The position numbers and the translations under genes are program-made. DNA of 64,000 bases, taken from positions 48,788,250 through 48,852,249 of the forward strand of contig OZ020613.1 in NCBI GenBank assembly GCA_963971575.1. Reading direction: 5' to 3'. The notes under the pieces are model-generated. The model saw only the letters and a program-made list of their open reading frames with translations. It made no database searches and was not told the origin of the DNA. The stretch comes from Liopterus haemorrhoidalis (lineage: Eukaryota; Arthropoda; Insecta; Coleoptera; Dytiscidae). Of the stretch, positions 1 to 12,151 are shown in pieces; the stretch's first letter is position 1, and each line of letters opens with the position of its first letter.

Positions 1-322
1 GTTAACCACCTGGCACAAAATAATAGGATAGCTGAAATGTGTTTGCATGTAGTTCCTGCTTTACATGTGCAGGAAATATTTAAAACTTCAACATCATTAC
101 TAAATTTTAATTTCCCAGTGACTTCGTGAGGTGGTGTTCTCAAACTGTTTGTTTGTAAACATAACCCACATAGGTCGACATGCTCATCATTTTTGTCCAA
201 AATTCCGCACAACATAAGATTTCCGGCGTTTAACAACTCTTCTCCTTCAACTACACACCTAGAAGAAGGTGTTGCACTTAAAAAATTAAAATAATTTAAT
301 AAAGATAGCTGTTTATTTTCCA
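1..322 (-). CDS. SWIM zinc-finger protein exon, partial at window edge
   Basis: On the minus strand an open frame of about 107 codons runs from a good acceptor (cgatttgcag, just above position 322) to the window edge without a stop. It includes ISCTCKAGTTCKH, a fit to the SWIM zinc finger (C-x-C, then C-x-H), preceded by LLNAGNLMLCGI. SWIM fingers bind DNA or protein. In insects this arrangement is common in repetitive genes that also carry a YqaJ-type nuclease domain, and pieces of both occur elsewhere here (26697-27131, 44030-44488). There is no ATG at its start, so it is an internal exon. A possible donor (CAG|GTGGTT) lies at the very edge. It could be a live gene or a transposon-borne copy; the frame is intact, unlike its relatives. 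Confidence 0.62.
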
Positions 323-473
323 CTGCAAATCGATGATTTAACATGTAAACAAATATGGACAACTTTCACATTACTCGTTTCAATCAGCTGTTCACAGCGC
401 TCGTAGCGCCGCCATCGGGCATTGTTGTACCCAATATATACATATACATGTACATGTATACATGTATATATTA

Positions 474-905
474 CTGAATAATTTTGCTATATTTATATTA
501 TGAAGAAAATAAGTCTGTTTGTATTCATGTCTATGGTTTGTTACTCTAAGGATAGAGTAATTGGCTATGAACTCTGAGCTTGCGGCTGATAATAAAAAAC
601 AAACCTTGGTAATTACTCTACGAGCAGACTTATAGACCGAATTAATCCACTGGGAAACAGAGTCACCGACCGAAATGAATGGAATTGCAATTACATGGAT
701 TTTTAAAGTCCAGTTCCTTTGTTAAGATTTTCCAAATACATATATATTTTTTTATTTAACGTTAATGGCCTTTGCTACTAAGGCAATTAGTCAGGAAACT
801 TCAATTTTTTTGTTGAAAACTACATGCCTGAACGGGAATCACACCCGAGACCTTAGAACGCACGATACATGTGTTACCACAACACTACGCTAATCGGCCC
901 AAATA
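474..905 (-). mobile_element. tRNA-derived SINE, copy 1
   Basis: Reading the minus strand from about 905, the head resembles a tRNA: an A-box-like GATTAGCGTAGTGTTGTGG and a B-box region near 835-853 with two changed bases (GGTGTGATTCC against GGTTCGATTCC). The body continues to about 474 and aligns with 10766-11210. A 2.3-kb DNA transposon begins at 914, right at its head end. Probably transcriptionally dead because of the B-box changes. Confidence 0.6.
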
Positions 906-1678
906 CACATTAATTGGTGACTCAACTTAACGCGTATCCCTCTAGCGGCAATAAAGGGAACATTTCGAAAAAGTATAATGTCATTGTTTATGCATAGTTC
1001 ACCATGTGTTTTTTTGTTTCTGTCCATTCTTACTTTTTTGTCCGTTTTTACAACGAATAAAGTGATAAATTTAAGAAAAAAATATTAAATACTTCTTGCA
1101 GTGTGTATGGTTGTCATTCACAGGAAGAACATATTCCAATATTAGATGAATTTTATTAGAAAAATTGTAGTGCATGACAAAGTGTCTTTATTAGTTCTGC
1201 AATTTAACCTTAATACCAATGAGAAAAATGCGTTAAAACTGAATAAATGCACCATTTATACTTATGTTTTGCTACAAGTGAAGAAGAAAGTTTATTAATG
1301 ATTGTAAAATTTTGTTTGTAGGTATTTATCGAAGAGAATTTCAACTGTTCAGATGTTTCTAAACAAGCTTGTAACGTTGAATTTTTCATTTTTCCTGTCT
1401 CACATGTAAAGAGGTCATTTAATGTTGTGTAAATTATTGTTAATATAATTAAAACCCCTTGTTATTTCATGTGGGTGTTCCGTAAATGTGTTAGTTTGAA
1501 AATATTTGACAGTTTTCTTGTGTATAATAAATTACCAGTTCTCTTTCTATAAAATATCTTGAAAAATGTATAGATATTAAGTATTCAAATAAATGTTTTA
1601 AGTTCAAAGTATAATATTTTATATTCTCTGTGAGTAGAACCTGACACTAACATTATAACCTCTGAAAATATTCATTTA

Positions 1679-2212
1679 TGGCTCGGTTACACGATGCAAG
1701 TAACTTGCACAAGTCACTGGCATCGTGTAGACGTACATTCAGTACTGGTGCCAGTACTTGCACAAGTATTTCATGCAATTCAAGTGAATAGAAGCCGTTC
1801 CTATTTACTGGCACAAGTAGCCGTGGAAGTGACTATTAAAAATGACCGCCATGAACAGCTGATTTGTTCTGGCTGATACAAAAACGTTAAATATACTTAA
1901 AATGTTCATAACAGAGTGGTCTGTGGACACCACAAGTATATTTGATTTTATAAATAGTTTTTGGTGGAGATTAATTTTTGTTTACGGGTGTAAAAGACGT
2001 ATGCAACATAAAATAAGGTTAAACATCGAAAATTGGCGCGTTATAAAGACTGTTTTACGCATAAAAAATAATTGGAAGCATTTAATTTTGCAGTGTATTT
2101 CGGGTTCTTTGCAAGGTTACTTAAATAATTTACTGGCATACGTGTAAATGACAAAACGACTTGTGCAAGTACTGGCACAAGTACTTGTGCCAGTAATCGT
2201 GTAACCGGGCCA
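1679..2212. mobile_element. PIF/Harbinger-like MITE with TTA target duplication
   Basis: Terminal inverted repeats TGGCTCGGTTACACGAT and TGGCCCGGTTACACGAT flank a 534-base insert rich in internal inverted motifs (CACAAGTACTGG and relatives). TTA stands on both sides (1676-1678 and 2213-2215). The second copy of family X near 51350 keeps the uninterrupted site with one TTA. A 3-base TTA duplication is typical of PIF/Harbinger. The short open frames inside have no recognisable protein. Confidence 0.72.
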
Positions 2213-2375
2213 TTACAAACAGCAAATTTTATCATAAAATAGGTTAACATATATTTGTACACTTTTTAAATACTCGGTTTTAATTCCAATATACTGTATA
2301 CAACGAGAAAACGTAAATTTGACCAAAAATTGTTTATAAACCAATACTGTTTAAATACGTTGACAGGTGACTATA

Positions 2376-3155
2376 GGGGAAACTTCCTAAGCGCCCTGAC
2401 ATCTGGTGGCAATTTGTGAAAGATACGAAAGCCACATTGTTTTGTTTTGTTCAATGGAGAAATACGCGTTTGTTTGTTTGTGTTTTATTTTTGTGTATCA
2501 TGGAAAAAAAAAAACAATCAATTTTGTTGTGTGCCGCAATGTAAATCGTGAATAATGAAGAATCCTTCTTAAACATTCCATAATTTACCTAACCTAACCT
2601 AAATCGAAAAAAATATCAATTGAAACGACGTTTGGAGGCAGAGAGAAAGTGGATCGTAGGTTTTTATGGACTCAAAAACTAAAAATGGGCAAAAATCCAA
2701 GCCCATGCATGCATGTTTGCCCGTTGCATTTTATGGAAAGTGATTTTTTACGTCCAAAAAAAGACTGAAAAAAAGCATTTATCGCACCCAAAATTTGACT
2801 AAATCATCAGTTGATATATTATAAGGCCCTTCTACTTTTTCAGGCAGAGATATTAATTTTTACTAATATATTTACCATATTTTAGTTGTTATTATATTGA
2901 CAGACAGTCAAAAAGAATTAAAAATACAATGACAAACTAAAAATATCCTTGAAATTTCTTTAGAATAGTATATTATTACATATCTTGTAAATCGTAGATT
3001 ACCTTTAAATTAAAAAAAAAAAGCTCGGAAAACAGGAAAAATACAACTCGTGTTCATTTTCACCATGTAAACAAATACACGAATAACAGTTTAATGTGGC
3101 TTTCGAGTTTTCCAGCTTTGACGCATACGGCGCTGCGATCTTAAAAAGTTTCCCC
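2376..3155 (+). mobile_element. MITE family Y, copy 1, with decayed THAP-like segment
   Basis: Ends are GGGGAAACTTCCTAAGCGC and, inverted, GGGGAAACTTTTTAAG, with TA on both sides (2374-2375 and 3156-3157). A copy at 55329-55743 shares both ends and most of the body. Near 2507-2540 the plus strand reads FCCVPQCKS, then a stop, then further THAP-like spacing, suggesting that an ancestor carried a THAP zinc-finger exon. The segment 2540-2900 is absent from the shorter copy. Nested inside family X. Confidence 0.62.
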
Positions 3156-3368
3156 TATTATTTTTCGCATCAAAAGTTCACAGGGTAATAGTGGCGCCAT
3201 TTCGGTAATTATAGTCGCGAATAATAAAATAAATATGTTCTCACCATTTCCAGAATGGATACCCAGCATAGAATATAATTTAAATTTTCGCTAGTGTCGA
3301 ATAGTCGTCGTAAATGTTTTTATGTTTGAGACAGATACAATAAATACCTCCCTGTTAAAAAATATATG

Positions 3369-4039
3369 GGTTGATTGTTACTCTACGGTCCGCTCGAACT
3401 TCATTCAATTCTCTCCCCTCTCCTTTTACTATCGTAAGTGTCATGCATGCTCAAGACACTAAATAATTCAAGGATTATCAGTGGATCTAAAACAATGGTT
3501 TCTGTTTTATAAATTTATACACAATGATACACAATTTTAATTGGGCTAATATAGGGGAATATAAAGTACTATGCACCTAAAAACAAGATTATTAGGTTAG
3601 TTTTAGTTAGTAAAAGTCTAAAACCGAGCGGAGCGAGTTACCCATCTTCTAGTTTAATGACAAAACACTATCTTAGGTTAGGTTAGGTTAGTAAGGGTTT
3701 AGTTAGAAGAAGCCGAGCGAAGCGAGCTACCCATCTTCTAGTTTACTGACAAAACACTATCTTAGGTTAGGTTATGTTAGTAAGGGTTTGGTTAGAAGAA
3801 GCCGAGCGAAGCGAGCTACCCATCATCTAGTTTAATGACAAAACAAACTCACACTAACATAACAATGCCACAGTAGCGTAGGTACTATTCCCTAGTTATA
3901 CCAAGACCGGTCAGTACGTTTTAGGACCACTGGTAAAACACGTGAGCTGTCGTTTACTGCAAGTAGGTGGAGTGGATAGAGTTGGATGAAGTTAGAGCGG
4001 ACCGTACAGTAACATTACCAATATATTTAGTAATATATA
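3369..4039. mobile_element. Non-autonomous DNA transposon with 8-base target duplication and internal minisatellite
   Basis: AATATATG occurs at 3361-3368 and 4040-4047, and the paralogous locus at about 11345-11365 has the same sequence once and uninterrupted. Subterminal inverted repeats are clear: TACTCTACGGTCCGCTCGAA near the left end against the reverse of GAGCGGACCGTACAGTAAC near the right. An 8-base duplication suits hAT or P-type elements. The interior holds about three repeats of roughly 88 bases (3593-3850). Confidence 0.68.
3593..3850 (+). repeat. Minisatellite, about 3 x 88 bases, containing TTAGG runs
   Basis: Each unit has TTAGGTTAG at its head and shared text such as CGAGCGAAGCGAGCTACCCA and ACAAAACACTATCTTAGG. 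The middle unit has TTAGG three and a half times in a row. TTAGG is the usual insect telomere repeat; a short run inside a mobile element may be chance. Confidence 0.7.
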
Positions 4040-4047
4040 AATATATG

Positions 4048-5620
4048 ATATGTCAGATTCCTTGGAACACTTTTTTTCTAAATATTCCAATACATTTTTC
4101 TTTGAACTTTTTAATATTAAATTATCACTATATGTAGCAAACCGTGAGGATCATACAACGTATGGACTGGTCTAGTGCAGTGTTGCCAATCTTCTCATCA
4201 CTTTTTTTTTCGTACTACAGTTTAAAAACTCCGTGTTTTAAATGAAAAATTCCCTCTTCAAATATTTTTTATTGACAATATTGTTACATGAATTATTTAA
4301 CTAATGAACAACATACAGATGCTAATTTTTAAAGTAATACATACTTTTTGTATGTAATTGTACGTGTTCATCTGTATCGGGATAGTTTACAAAAGTGTTA
4401 TTTTCTTTTTGTAAACTACTACGGAGAATACACATTGCAAATTTTGGTGAATAAATGCTCCAGAAAAAATACGAACATTCACTGGTGCACATCATACTTT
4501 CATAGGATAAAGAGTTCTAGGTATTTATGTTTTAAGGTAATTATTACCATATAATTTTAAACATATTGCTTGATATTAATTGTTAAAAAAATAAAATCAG
4601 GGAACCTGAGAGTTATAAAAACAAGCCTATTTTATCATAATCAATAAATCAACGCGCACCTACCATCGCACTAGCGCAGACCAGAGAAACTACATGCGCA
4701 GCTCAATGATCGCTGCAGTGTTTTTAGATTATTTATAAAAATTATGAAGGAATAAAAGAGAGACTTAAGGCTGCGGAAAGATTTTATGAAAAAGTTGGTG
4801 CAAACTAGACTTCTGTAAGATAATTAGTTTTAGAGTCTTAAATATTTATGTTTTTAGGGAATTTTTACCATTTGATTTTAAACATTTTACTTCATTTTAA
4901 TTATTTTAAAAAATTCAAGGTTCGTGAGAATAACAAAAATAGACATATTTTACCACAAACGATGTTATGAATACGCTGGTGTGTGTGTGTTTTTTTATTT
5001 AATCAGTGCAGCCGTTCTTTAGTTTTGATGGAGCCTAAATACATGCGTACATACATACACACACATGAACTAATTTATATATTAGTAATTACAACAGAAG
5101 CAAATAACATAAAAAAGGCTTTTAAAAAAGAGGAGGGCGAGAGCGATTTTTGTGTCAAGATTTTGTTACACCCGCTCACATGAGGGAATCTCATGTGCAG
5201 TAACGCACGCTGTATAAATACAATTTACGTCACTCACGCTCACGACCGTAACATTTCTTCTCATGCACGTCGTGACCTATGGGTCATGGTAAATTTGAAA
5301 TTACACTTATTTGAAAAGTACAAGTTAAATAAATTTAATACATTTCTAGTTGCATTCATAATGTCGTGTGGGGTCAGTATAAAATAAATAAAATAAATGG
5401 TTCCCAACGCCTGAACAGGAGTATTGGGCAGATAAGGTAAGTTCTCCGTTACTAGACCACATGCCATAGATATGAAAGCCACGTGGTCACTATCCATTAC
5501 AAAATAAATAAATTTACAACCTATAAAATTGCCAGATTTATTATTTACATTACAAAGCTATACCAGCCGTGGCAGTCTAATTGCAATTTTCCTACTTAGT
5601 TCAATAAATAACTATATCAC
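4048..5620. other. Gene A 3' flank, shared in part with gene B
   Basis: No coding potential is seen. Positions 4048-4480 align with 11350-11480 plus 12144-12470, which lie downstream of gene B, and 5560-5627 resembles the sequence just below gene B's stop (GTGGCAGT..., AACTATATCACA). This marks an old duplication that included 3' flanks. AATAAA on the minus strand near 5537 could serve as gene A's polyadenylation signal. The rest is unassigned AT-rich sequence. Confidence 0.5.
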
Positions 5621-5627
5621 ATTAATC

Positions 5628-6727
5628 TCATTTGAATGGCATCTTTCCAGAATGTATTCGTTTGTGGCCAATGAGATTTGATGAATCTGAAAATGCTTTA
5701 TTACATTGATCACATTTGAATGGCTTCTCTCCAGAATGAACTCGTTTATGTTTAATTAGAGCTGATGTATATGAAAATGCTTTATAGCACTGATCACATT
5801 TGAATGGTTTTTCTCCAGAATGCATTCGTTTATGAATAATCAATTGTGATGAAGTTGTAAATGCTCTATCACACTGATCACATTCGAATGGCCTCTCTCC
5901 AGAATGTATTCGTTTGTGTCTAGTGAGTTTTGATGATGATAAAAATGCTTTATCACACCCATCACATTTAAAGGGTTTCTCTCCAGAATGAATTTTTTTG
6001 TGTCCATTGAGAGTTGATGCATCTGCAAATGCTTTATTACAGTGATTACATTTGAATGGTTTCTCTCCTGAATGTGTTCGTTTGTGTTTAATGAGATCCG
6101 GTGAACGTGAAAATGCTTTATCACACTGATCACATTTAAATGGTTTATCTCCAGAATGAATTCTTTTATGTACAATGAGAGTTGATACATCTGAAAATGA
6201 TTTATTGCACTCATCACATTCGAATGGTTTCTCGCCAGTATGCATTCGTTTATGAGTAATCAGATATGATGACCATAAAAATGATTTATCACATTGATCA
6301 CATTTGAATGGTTTATCTTCCGAATGTATCCGTTTGTGTTTAACAACATCTAGTGAACGTAAAAATGTTTTATCACACTGATCGCATTTGAATGGCCTCT
6401 CTTCAGAATGGATTCGTTTGTGTCTATTGAGATTTGATGATTCTGAAAATGCTTTATCACACTGATCACATTTGAATGGTTTTTCTCCAGTATGTATTCG
6501 TTCGTGATTAACGAGATGTGATGACCGTAAAAATGTTTTGTTACAATCATTACAGGTGAATGACTTATTGCTAGAATTTGTACGTTTATGTTGAAGAAGG
6601 GAACTTGCTCGTTCAAACGTCTTCTTACGTAAATTACGTTTGTTAGATGCTATTCTGTGGTCTTTAGACTTACAAGTGGCCACTGTCGTATAACGTTCAT
6701 CTGAATAACTGGAAGTTGTTTCACTAT
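5628..6727 (-). CDS. Gene A terminal exon: eleven-finger C2H2 array
   Basis: This is the last exon of a 509-residue protein whose other exons are 7333-7503, 8077-8217 and 10436-10553. The acceptor is TTTTACAG above 6727; the first codon is completed by the G that ends exon 3 and the exon opens DSETTSSYSDE. Eleven C2H2 fingers (C-x2-C, x12, H-x3-H) follow with SGEKPF-type linkers, ending SGKMPFK at the stop. A twelfth, N-terminal unit is degenerate: in KKTFERASSLLQHKRTN the cysteines and last histidine are lost, while the matching finger in gene B is intact. The fold implies sequence-specific DNA binding in the nucleus; targets are unknown. Helix positions vary from finger to finger, so the array looks selected rather than decaying. 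Confidence 0.88.
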
Positions 6728-7332
6728 CTGTAAAATAACATAACACTGACTGATGTGAATAAAACCAAGTAATTGAAATCAAATTAATTTCTTATGTTTT
6801 AATTTAGTGTTTCTTATGTATCTATAGAACCAAAACCAGCGAACGGGCTTATTCCAACAAGAAACGGAATCAAGTTTTTGAATTTGATAGCGATTGCTAA
6901 ACTTTTTTCCGCTAGCGGGTCAAAATGGAATTTGAATTTTTATATGTTCCAATCGTAGGTCAAATATGTAATGAGTAAATAGAAAGCACACATTTTAGAA
7001 TATTTAGAGCCACGACCAGAACCTGCGAAAGGCAGAGGCAATAGGCAAGGGGCAATAGGTAAGGGCGCCCTGCTGTGAGTGGCACAAAATCAAGCGCTCG
7101 AATATCATGAGCGATCCAAAATTTTGTCCCTGTGCTCTGTAGGTAATCATCTTACCAAGGAGCCATGGCAACTCGATATATGGTTATTTTAAATATCAGA
7201 ATAATATTGTTGTAATGGTTATATATTTTTCTTTACAACAGTAAAAAAAAACACTTTAAACATTCACTAACTTTTATGCTTTCTGTTCAATTATATGATA
7301 AAATATATGTCACTAAAACTAGCTCTACTGAC
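6728..7332 (-). other. Gene A intron 3
   Basis: A phase-1 intron with donor GTCAGT and acceptor TTTTACAG. It contains no recognisable gene. The 6830-7130 stretch is less AT-rich than its surroundings, without an identifiable element. Confidence 0.6.
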
Positions 7333-7503
7333 CTGTGTTTACGAGAGCTGAACTATCCAGTTTATCTCTTTCACATTCACTGGTGTCTACAGGCTCAGGC
7401 TTAATGTCACTCTCCTCGATGTGGAAAATATTAGTATTGTAGTTATACTGAGACATGCCGTCAGTAGATGATATGTTATATGTCTTCTGGGTATCGGGAC
7501 TCT
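7333..7503 (-). CDS. Gene A exon 3 (type 3 acidic cassette)
   Basis: Acceptor TTTTTTAG, donor GTCAGT, phase 1 at both ends, 171 bases. It encodes SQYNYNTNIF, then EESDIKPEPVDTSECERDKL and ends NTG. The IKPE followed by acidic residues fits a SUMO acceptor consensus. Reading past the donor gives Gly-Gln-stop at once. Confidence 0.8.
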
Positions 7504-8076
7504 CTAAAAAATAAACTCATAGTTACAATTATTCTGTCTATGTTTACAATGTAAATAGTCCTCGAGGAAGCAAAAATATATTTTAAAATTAATTATAATT
7601 TGGCATAACACAGGATGCTACGTAATTTCCGTCATAATAGAATTACGACCTTTCGTTATTCTATTGACGTGTGGCCGCAGAGACTTTAAGCACTATACAT
7701 CGGCCAGATGTGGTCATTTTAAAAACTGATTGGTGTTTCTTGGTTAAGATGCATCTCTATATTATGTACTAAAAGGAAATTAAAATGTGATTCTTTCACT
7801 CCTTCCTAAAATAGTTATTCACTGGATAATAACTACGGCGTGTGACGCAAATCTAAACCATATACAAAAAAATAAATTATAATAATTACACAATGATCTG
7901 CATCGTGAAACACTTCCTTTGTTTGGTTAAAGCTAGGATTCTGTATTATATAATGACTCACCGTGAAAACTAAGAATCAACAAAATCCTCGTAAAGTTAT
8001 GAAAATAAGTGACACTAAAAACCTACTTTAAACGTGCCGTAATAACAAAGATATCATTAAAATTATAACTACTGAC

Positions 8077-8217
8077 CTATCTTTGTGTTAACTTCATTCT
8101 CCAATTCATCTTCTTCATATTCACTGGCGTCTGCAGGTTCAGACTTGATGTATATTTCCTCTCTAATGACAATGTCTGAGTTGGTGAAGATGTCGTCTGT
8201 AGCTTCATCTTTGCGTA
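8077..8217 (-). CDS. Gene A exon 2 (type 2 acidic cassette)
   Basis: Acceptor TTATTGCAG, donor GTCAGT, 141 bases, phase 1 at both ends. It encodes VRKDEATDDIF, then EEIYIKSEPADASEYEEDEL. The frame joins exons 1 and 3. The IKSE plus acidic tail recurs in the matching exons of genes B to E. Confidence 0.82.
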   Translation of the reverse strand, partial: YAKMKLQTTSSPTQTLSLERKYTSSLNLQTPVNMKKMNWRMKLTQR

Positions 8218-10435
8218 CTGCAATAAATAGATCATAGTTAAACATGGCTAATTGACTAGAATATAAAAATAACATTATTTAACATATTCACTGATCAAAC
8301 ACCGCGTACTAATGTAATGCATCCCAACTAACACAAAAGGTGCAACATAAAACCTTAATGATATATAGTATATTTATTACGGCAACCAATATAACTTAAC
8401 TGTTTTATATAACCTTCAAATATACTAATGGGCTGTATAAGCAATTTGGTGTCGAAAAATAGTTTAAAAATTGCCTTTAATATAAAGTAATAATCAGCAA
8501 GTAAATAAATCAGCTTTAATATAAAGTAATTATACACTATATTTATTATTATTATTTTGTGATACCTAGCACTCATGTTATAAAACTAAATTCTCATATA
8601 AAAGTTAACCATTATTTTAAAATTTGGTGGCATAAATATATCTATGAAAATCATTTATACAGCATATACTAGAACAACTTATAATGAACATAAAATAATT
8701 GACCTAGGAATAGATAGGTTCAGATCTTGATAAACAATTTACTTTTTAGGATTACGAGCCCTTTTAATTATTTTTTTATTACAAATTAATGATATATCAA
8801 ATTAAAAAATAAAATTCCTAATTAAAGCATGAGAGCAGATATTTTGTTAACATCATTTATAGTTTATTTTTGTTTTATGGTCTTGTATAAAGTTCTCGGT
8901 AAACAAGTTCGTAATAAATAAAACATATTTCCTGATCAACGGCCATAATTGCTATGAAAAAGGTTTATAACACTAGTAATAAAACCTAAATAAGGAATTT
9001 ATAGTTATTATATAATCGATTTGAAAACAATTATAAAGCCAGTTTATAACTTTTATCTGATATTTTAATGTTATAAAAACTGCAATAGATACAACATAAG
9101 AATGTCTTATAAATTTTTTATATTTCTTAAAAGAGAATAATTATTAAATCATTTTCAGACTATTGTGGTTCTTGCAATTTATTAGAATACTGTATAAAGA
9201 AAAGTAAATCTAAAACTTCAAGAAATGATAAAACAAAGCCAAAATCAACAAGCAAATTTATTTTTCACTTCTTCATGATTACTAAAATACAACATGTCAT
9301 TGTCAAATAAAGTATTTAATATATTGAGGGCTAATAAATGCTTTATTTAGAAGGCAAGCAAATACATCGGTGCAATAATGCGAGTTTTTAATAACTTAAC
9401 CTAATAATAAATGCAAAATGTTTTATAAAGGTTACGATCAACTACTTTATATCAGATTATAGCTGTGAAGCGAGTTTTATTAAAATTCATATAACACTGA
9501 AAGCAATAAATTGCACAATTATAAAATCAAAACGTTGTATACATATTATATTCTAGTAAAGATTATATAATATATAAACCATTTAAATAACAATTTGGTT
9601 CTTCTGATGTCTAAATAATTTTTTAGTAGCTTTATAGGTTTTATAATCAAAGCCATATTTTTATGAACAATGTAAATACTAAGTGACGTCCATTTTGACT
9701 AAATGTATATTTTACTTAGAAAAAAATAGTTTCTTTTTGCATTTTTCTTTTATTTTTTAATATTTTACCCTTGAATGCAAACGTTTCCCATTTATTGAAA
9801 TAATAGAGTTATAATAAATTTTCTTTTTTTCTTTTTCTATAACATTTTTAATTGAGTTAAGTAGCAAAAAATTAATATTTCTTTGGCAAGTTGTTATTTT
9901 TGAATCTTTTACCTTATATTTTCACAGTAAATTGGCATTCGGAAGAAAATTTTAGTTCAGAAGTAGCAATAGGATAAATATAAAAATGCATATATGTTTC
10001 ATTGTCATAGTGATTTTATACTTCAATAAGATTTTTCACCTATATGTATCGAAGTTGCAAAATTGTTTTAACATGCAGCTACAAAAGGGCAAAACTACAA
10101 ATATAACAGATAAAAAGTTGCTGCTATATATAATCAAAAAGTTTTATTGTTTATTTTATAACTATTTTAAGAACATTTCCAAAGAGTGGTATTAGGTTTT
10201 TAAAATGTTTCGTATGCAATATTAATATAGCCAAAAGGTTTTATAAACCTGCGCCTATTTTGGAAGTTTAAGTGTTTTTTTGTTGCTCAATAGAAATTCT
10301 TGTTGCTGAATTATAAAGTTAGCAGTTGTATTATATTGCTGTTCATACAATTGTTATAAAGCAATTTGTGCTAGGTGGGATACTAATAGCAGGTCGTTAA
10401 TACGACCTGCCAGAAAATATTATATTGCTACTGAC
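8218..10435 (-). other. Gene A intron 1
   Basis: A 2.2-kb, very AT-rich phase-1 intron. I see no gene, SINE or inverted-repeat element in it; the open frames at 8355-8576 and 9986-10195 are low-complexity and match nothing recognisable. Confidence 0.6.
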
Positions 10436-10553
10436 CATTCTCCCATTCTGCTGTGTCCACTATTCCAGCCATAACTATATTTTCTTCAGTAACATCACTG
10501 CCTCTGGTAACATTAAGATGCATATCACAACTTCTCTCATCATTCGTATCCAT
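10436..10553 (-). CDS. Gene A exon 1 with start codon
   Basis: The ATG lies two bases after an apparent acceptor (TTTCGTCCAG|TA), so a 5' untranslated exon probably lies further upstream. It encodes MDTNDERSCDMHLNVTRGSD through AEWENG and stops at donor GTCAGT in phase 1. Gene B's exon 1 has the same length and similar text, which supports this start. Confidence 0.78.
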
Positions 10554-10765
10554 TACTGGACGAAACAAGTGGTGTCATGAAAAGAATTAGAATTAGTCAT
10601 ATTGTCATGGAATAAGAAATAACCAGTATTATAAAAGTTGCAATCAGTATTACATTCAAACAAGTCATGTGTCATATTAACATATATATTTCTATATTTT
10701 GTTTCCTGTTCAACTTCTTTTACAACTGTCCCTGAACATTTATAAAAAATGTGAATAATAATAAA

Positions 10766-11210
10766 ATGTTACTGAATACATCTATATTTATATTATGAAG
10801 AAAATAAGTCTGTTTGTAGTCATTTCTAATGATTTGTTACTAGAAGGATAGAGTAATTAGCTATGAACTATGAGCTTGCGGCTGATAATAAAAAAAAAAA
10901 ACTCAGTAATTACTCTACGAGTAGAATTATAGACCGAATTAATTCACTGGGAATGGACTTAGGATGTGAAACAGAGCCACAAACAGAAATGAAATTGCAA
11001 TTACATAGAAAGTCCAGTTCCTTTGTTAAGAACTTCCAAATACATATATATTTTTTATTTCACGTTAAATGCCTTTGCTACCAAGGCAATTAGCCAGGAA
11101 AATTCAATTTTTTTATGTTGAAAATTCCTTGCTTGAATGGGAATCGAACCCGAGACCTTAAAGCGCAGGGCACGTGTGTTGCCACAACACTACGCCAGTC
11201 ATCCCAAATA
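10766..11210 (-). mobile_element. tRNA-derived SINE, copy 2
   Basis: From about 11210 downward on the minus strand: A-box-like ACTGGCGTAGTGTTGTGGC and a perfect B-box GGTTCGATTCC (within 11139-11157), then a body shared with 474-905. The close match and shared flanks say both copies descend from one insertion duplicated with the A/B block. Confidence 0.68.
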
Positions 11211-11484
11211 CACATAAATAATAAATTAAATATGTTCTTACCATTTCCGGAAATGATACTCAGCATAGTTTTGTTAAATTTTCGCTAGTGTTGAAAAGTC
11301 GTCGTAAATGTTTTTATGTTTGAGACAACAACAATAAATACATAACTGTTAAAAAATATATGATATGTCAGATTCCTTTAAACACTTTTTTTTAAATATC
11401 CCAATAAATTTTTCTTGGAATTTCTGAAAATATATACTCTGTATGGAGCAGACCGTGAGGATCATAACAAGGATTAGTCTAGTG

Positions 11485-12143
11485 CAGTGGTATTACGTTT
11501 TCAGGGGTTCCGCAACTTTAATTAAATGGATTTGTTCTATTTTTTTTTTTTTAATGACGCTTTTCTTGGATAAAATAATTTTGGTAAATTTTGAAAAATG
11601 AATAACTTTAAATCTGAGGGTGCTAAAAATTTTTTATCGCCAGTTTCGTCATCAGTAGGTCAGTATTTATTCCAAAACATCTAATTTTACTTATCGACAA
11701 AAAGTTCAAATTTGTTGAGTAGTTATTATTATTTACTTCTTGTATCACCTACCATTTAAATATGTACTTTGTACTGTATTACTGGATTTTATGTTTATAA
11801 TGATTGCTAATAAATGTTTATAATAAATAGCATATCGCTGATTATTCGATCCAATTTTTATTTAAAATTTGCATTAAATATTATATTAGGTAACTATTGT
11901 ATTATTTAGAAAGTAAAATAGTATGTTATACCCACATTTAAAAAATAAAGAAATATAGTCAGCTATAAAGTATCAATTTTGATCAAGACTAATTCAATAG
12001 TATACATCTAAATTATTATTTTAAAACATTTGACCGTAAAATTAAAAAGAGACAGCCTATTGTGGCTTTTTTACCTTGATGTTCCAAAGAAATAGCATTT
12101 AAACTGTAGGGTTTCGCAGATGTAAGAAGTTTGAAGACCACTG
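11485..12143. mobile_element. hAT-type MITE with 8-base target duplication
   Basis: GTCTAGTG stands at 11477-11484 and 12144-12151. The ends are CAGTGGTATTACG and, inverted, CAGTGGTCTTCAAACTTC, close to the common hAT terminus CAGTGGTTCTCAAACT. The paralogous sequence near 4170-4185 has a single uninterrupted GTCTAGTG. At 659 bases and without a transposase it is non-autonomous. Confidence 0.8.
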
Positions 12144-12151
12144 GTCTAGTG

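Larger units (their letters stand above)
914..3221 (-). mobile_element. DNA transposon family X, copy 1, with two nested insertions
   Basis: Termini are TTGGTGACTCAACTTAAC at 914 and, on the other strand from 3221, TTCGCGACTATAATTACCG. A second copy at 51130-52003 has the same ends in reverse orientation and is only 874 bases long, because this copy carries two further insertions (1679-2212 and 2376-3155). Flanks are TAA-like and copy 2 has a TA duplication, so Tc1/mariner-type target choice is likely. The paralogous site near 11215 lacks the element. No transposase is recognisable, so it is non-autonomous. The strand is arbitrary. Confidence 0.65.

Noticed and set aside
1902..2147. Frames at 1694-2262 as small genes
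   Set aside because: They lie within a Harbinger-like MITE delimited by TIRs and TTA duplications, and their text comes from inverted internal repeats.
5840..6217. Overlapping long frames such as 5840-6217, 28109-28660 and 42428-42889, read in another frame of the finger arrays
   Set aside because: Their repetitive INHFQM/ILERNH-type text is the out-of-frame shadow of the C2H2 repeat, present in every array.
10766..11210. tRNA gene suggested by A- and B-boxes
   Set aside because: No cloverleaf with a proper acceptor stem forms, and a several-hundred-base body is shared by both copies, which fits a SINE.
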